A stretch of 6,698 nucleotides of DNA, from contig CALFYL010000242.1 in the NCBI GenBank assembly GCA_937952135.1, positions 1 to 6,698 of the forward strand, written 5' to 3'. The position numbers and the translations under genes were made by a program. The notes below the pieces were generated by a model. That model searched no databases, had not been told where the DNA came from, and saw only the letters and a program-made list of their open reading frames with translations. This DNA is from an uncultured Planctomycetia bacterium (GTDB lineage: Bacteria > Planctomycetota > UBA1135 > GCA-002686595). This document shows, piece by piece, positions 6,019 to 6,698 of the stretch; within the stretch, counting starts at the first letter, position 1; every line of letters starts with the position of its first letter.

Positions 6019-6698
6019 ATGAAGCACCTTTTCCAAGTCATGCAGCGCCGCACCAGCGCCCGCTCGCCTGCCCGTTTCGCTCCAGCTTCCTGGGGCGCCG
6101 CGTTGCTTGCGACTCTGGTCGGCCTCGCCGCGTTCACGGGTCGCGCGCTGCTCGCGAACGACCCGAACAACGCGAGTTTCGGCGGCACCGGCGGCGACTC
6201 GATCGGCAGCCTGCCCCTCACCGCGCCCGGCGGCGGCAACAGCGCCACCCAGTCGCAGGAGCCGGGGATCATCGGCCCCGCGCGGCCCTCGTTCGCCCTG
6301 ACGGGGACGGAGAACCACCTCCTCGCTGTGCTGCTCGACGCTGTCCCGGTGAGCCCCGACGCTGGCTACGCCGTGTTCGCGCTCGGCGACGGCCGCTACC
6401 GCCTCGAGTTCTACGGCCAACTGAACCTCTTGCTCGACCAGACCCGCCTCGTGAGCACCCCGGTCACGGCGCAGATCCGCGTCGGATCGACCTTCCAGGG
6501 CGGCCTCGCTTCGCTGAGCGTCGCGGGCGAGGTCCGCGCGGTTCAAGCGCTGCCGCTCGGCAACCTGCCTTTCCCGATCCAGCAACTGTCCAACTCGGGC
6601 GCGCTCACCCAGGGCCTGCTCTGGCGCGCGGTTTCGCTGGGTGGCTCGAAGCGCAGCCTCGACGTCCGCCAGACCGGTGCGGTGATTCGCATCGAGCA
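6019..6698 (+). CDS. Secreted protein of unknown function, N-terminal part
   Basis: The reading frame starts at ATG 6019, follows a strong Shine-Dalgarno sequence, and is open without a stop for 226 codons to the right edge, so its C-terminus is missing. The N-terminus is a long signal peptide: basic residues up to R19, then the hydrophobic core WGAALLATLVGLAAF (25-39) and a probable cleavage at LLA|ND after residue 46. A Gly/Ser/Pro-rich linker follows (about 50-92: FGGTGGDSIGS, APGGGNSATQSQ). From about residue 93 the pattern alternates hydrophobic and polar residues (TENHLLAVLLDA, AVFALGDGRYRLEFYGQLNL, VTAQIRVGSTF, LASLSVAGEVRAV), suggesting a mostly beta-strand domain. No cysteine, catalytic motif or known family is recognised. 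It should be periplasmic or extracellular. Its position after the sigma and zinc-finger/TPR genes makes it a possible sigma target or part of the same operon, but the 187-base gap leaves this open. Confidence 0.8.
   Translation, partial: MKHLFQVMQRRTSARSPARFAPASWGAALLATLVGLAAFTGRALLANDPNNASFGGTGGDSIGSLPLTAPGGGNSATQSQEPGIIGPARPSFALTGTENHLLAVLLDAVPVSPDAGYAVFALGDGRYRLEFYGQLNLLLDQTRLVSTPVTAQIRVGSTFQGGLASLSVAGEVRAVQALPLGNLPFPIQQLSNSGALTQGLLWRAVSLGGSKRSLDVRQTGAVIRIE

Noticed and set aside
4871..6022. 383-codon plus-strand frame overlapping the zinc-finger/TPR gene
   Set aside because: The translation is Arg/Pro-rich and patternless, and it is a frame-shifted shadow of a gene with clear motifs.
5397..6585. 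Long minus-strand open frames opposite the zinc-finger/TPR and secreted-protein genes
   Set aside because: These are typical of GC-rich DNA. They are Arg/Ala/Gly-rich with no domain, while the plus strand there has a signal peptide, Shine-Dalgarno sites and recognisable domains.

Overview
The window is GC-rich, densely coding DNA from what is probably a Gram-negative, high-GC environmental bacterium. An FG-GAP/UnbV (CRTAC1-like) protein paired with an exported TPR protein, an ECF-like sigma factor with long extra tails, and a soluble zinc-binding TPR protein beside it together suggest Planctomycetota. That assignment rests on gene content only and is tentative. I see no transposase, integrase, CRISPR array, tRNA or rRNA.

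Layout, left to right. (1) Bases 1-1609, plus strand: the 3' end of an FG-GAP/UnbV-domain gene, overlapping by 4 bases (GTGA) a gene for a 407-residue secreted TPR-repeat protein. The pair is probably translationally coupled. (2) Bases 1622-3371, minus strand: queG (epoxyqueuosine reductase, 378 residues) with a clear intrinsic terminator just past its stop. After a 391-base gap comes a 73-residue zinc-ribbon protein with an AT-hook-like basic tail. This small gene converges on the TPR gene, with 12 bases between the stops and a nested hairpin over the junction. (3) Bases 3372-3605: divergent intergenic region. (4) Bases 3606-6698, plus strand: an ECF-like sigma factor with an acidic tail built on a 12-base tandem repeat; a soluble protein joining an anti-sigma-type zinc finger (Hx3Cx2C) to TPRs; and the 5' part of a gene for a secreted protein of unknown function that runs off the right edge.

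How the genes may work together: the most interesting unit is the sigma factor, zinc-finger/TPR protein and secreted protein. The zinc-finger/TPR protein is placed where an anti-sigma factor would be. It has no membrane segment, so it would sense something in the cytoplasm or through a TPR partner. The secreted protein could be a target of the sigma factor or an unrelated neighbour. queG acts in tRNA queuosine synthesis and appears to be a stand-alone housekeeping gene here. The left-hand UnbV/TPR pair is a separate unit of exported proteins cut by the window edge.
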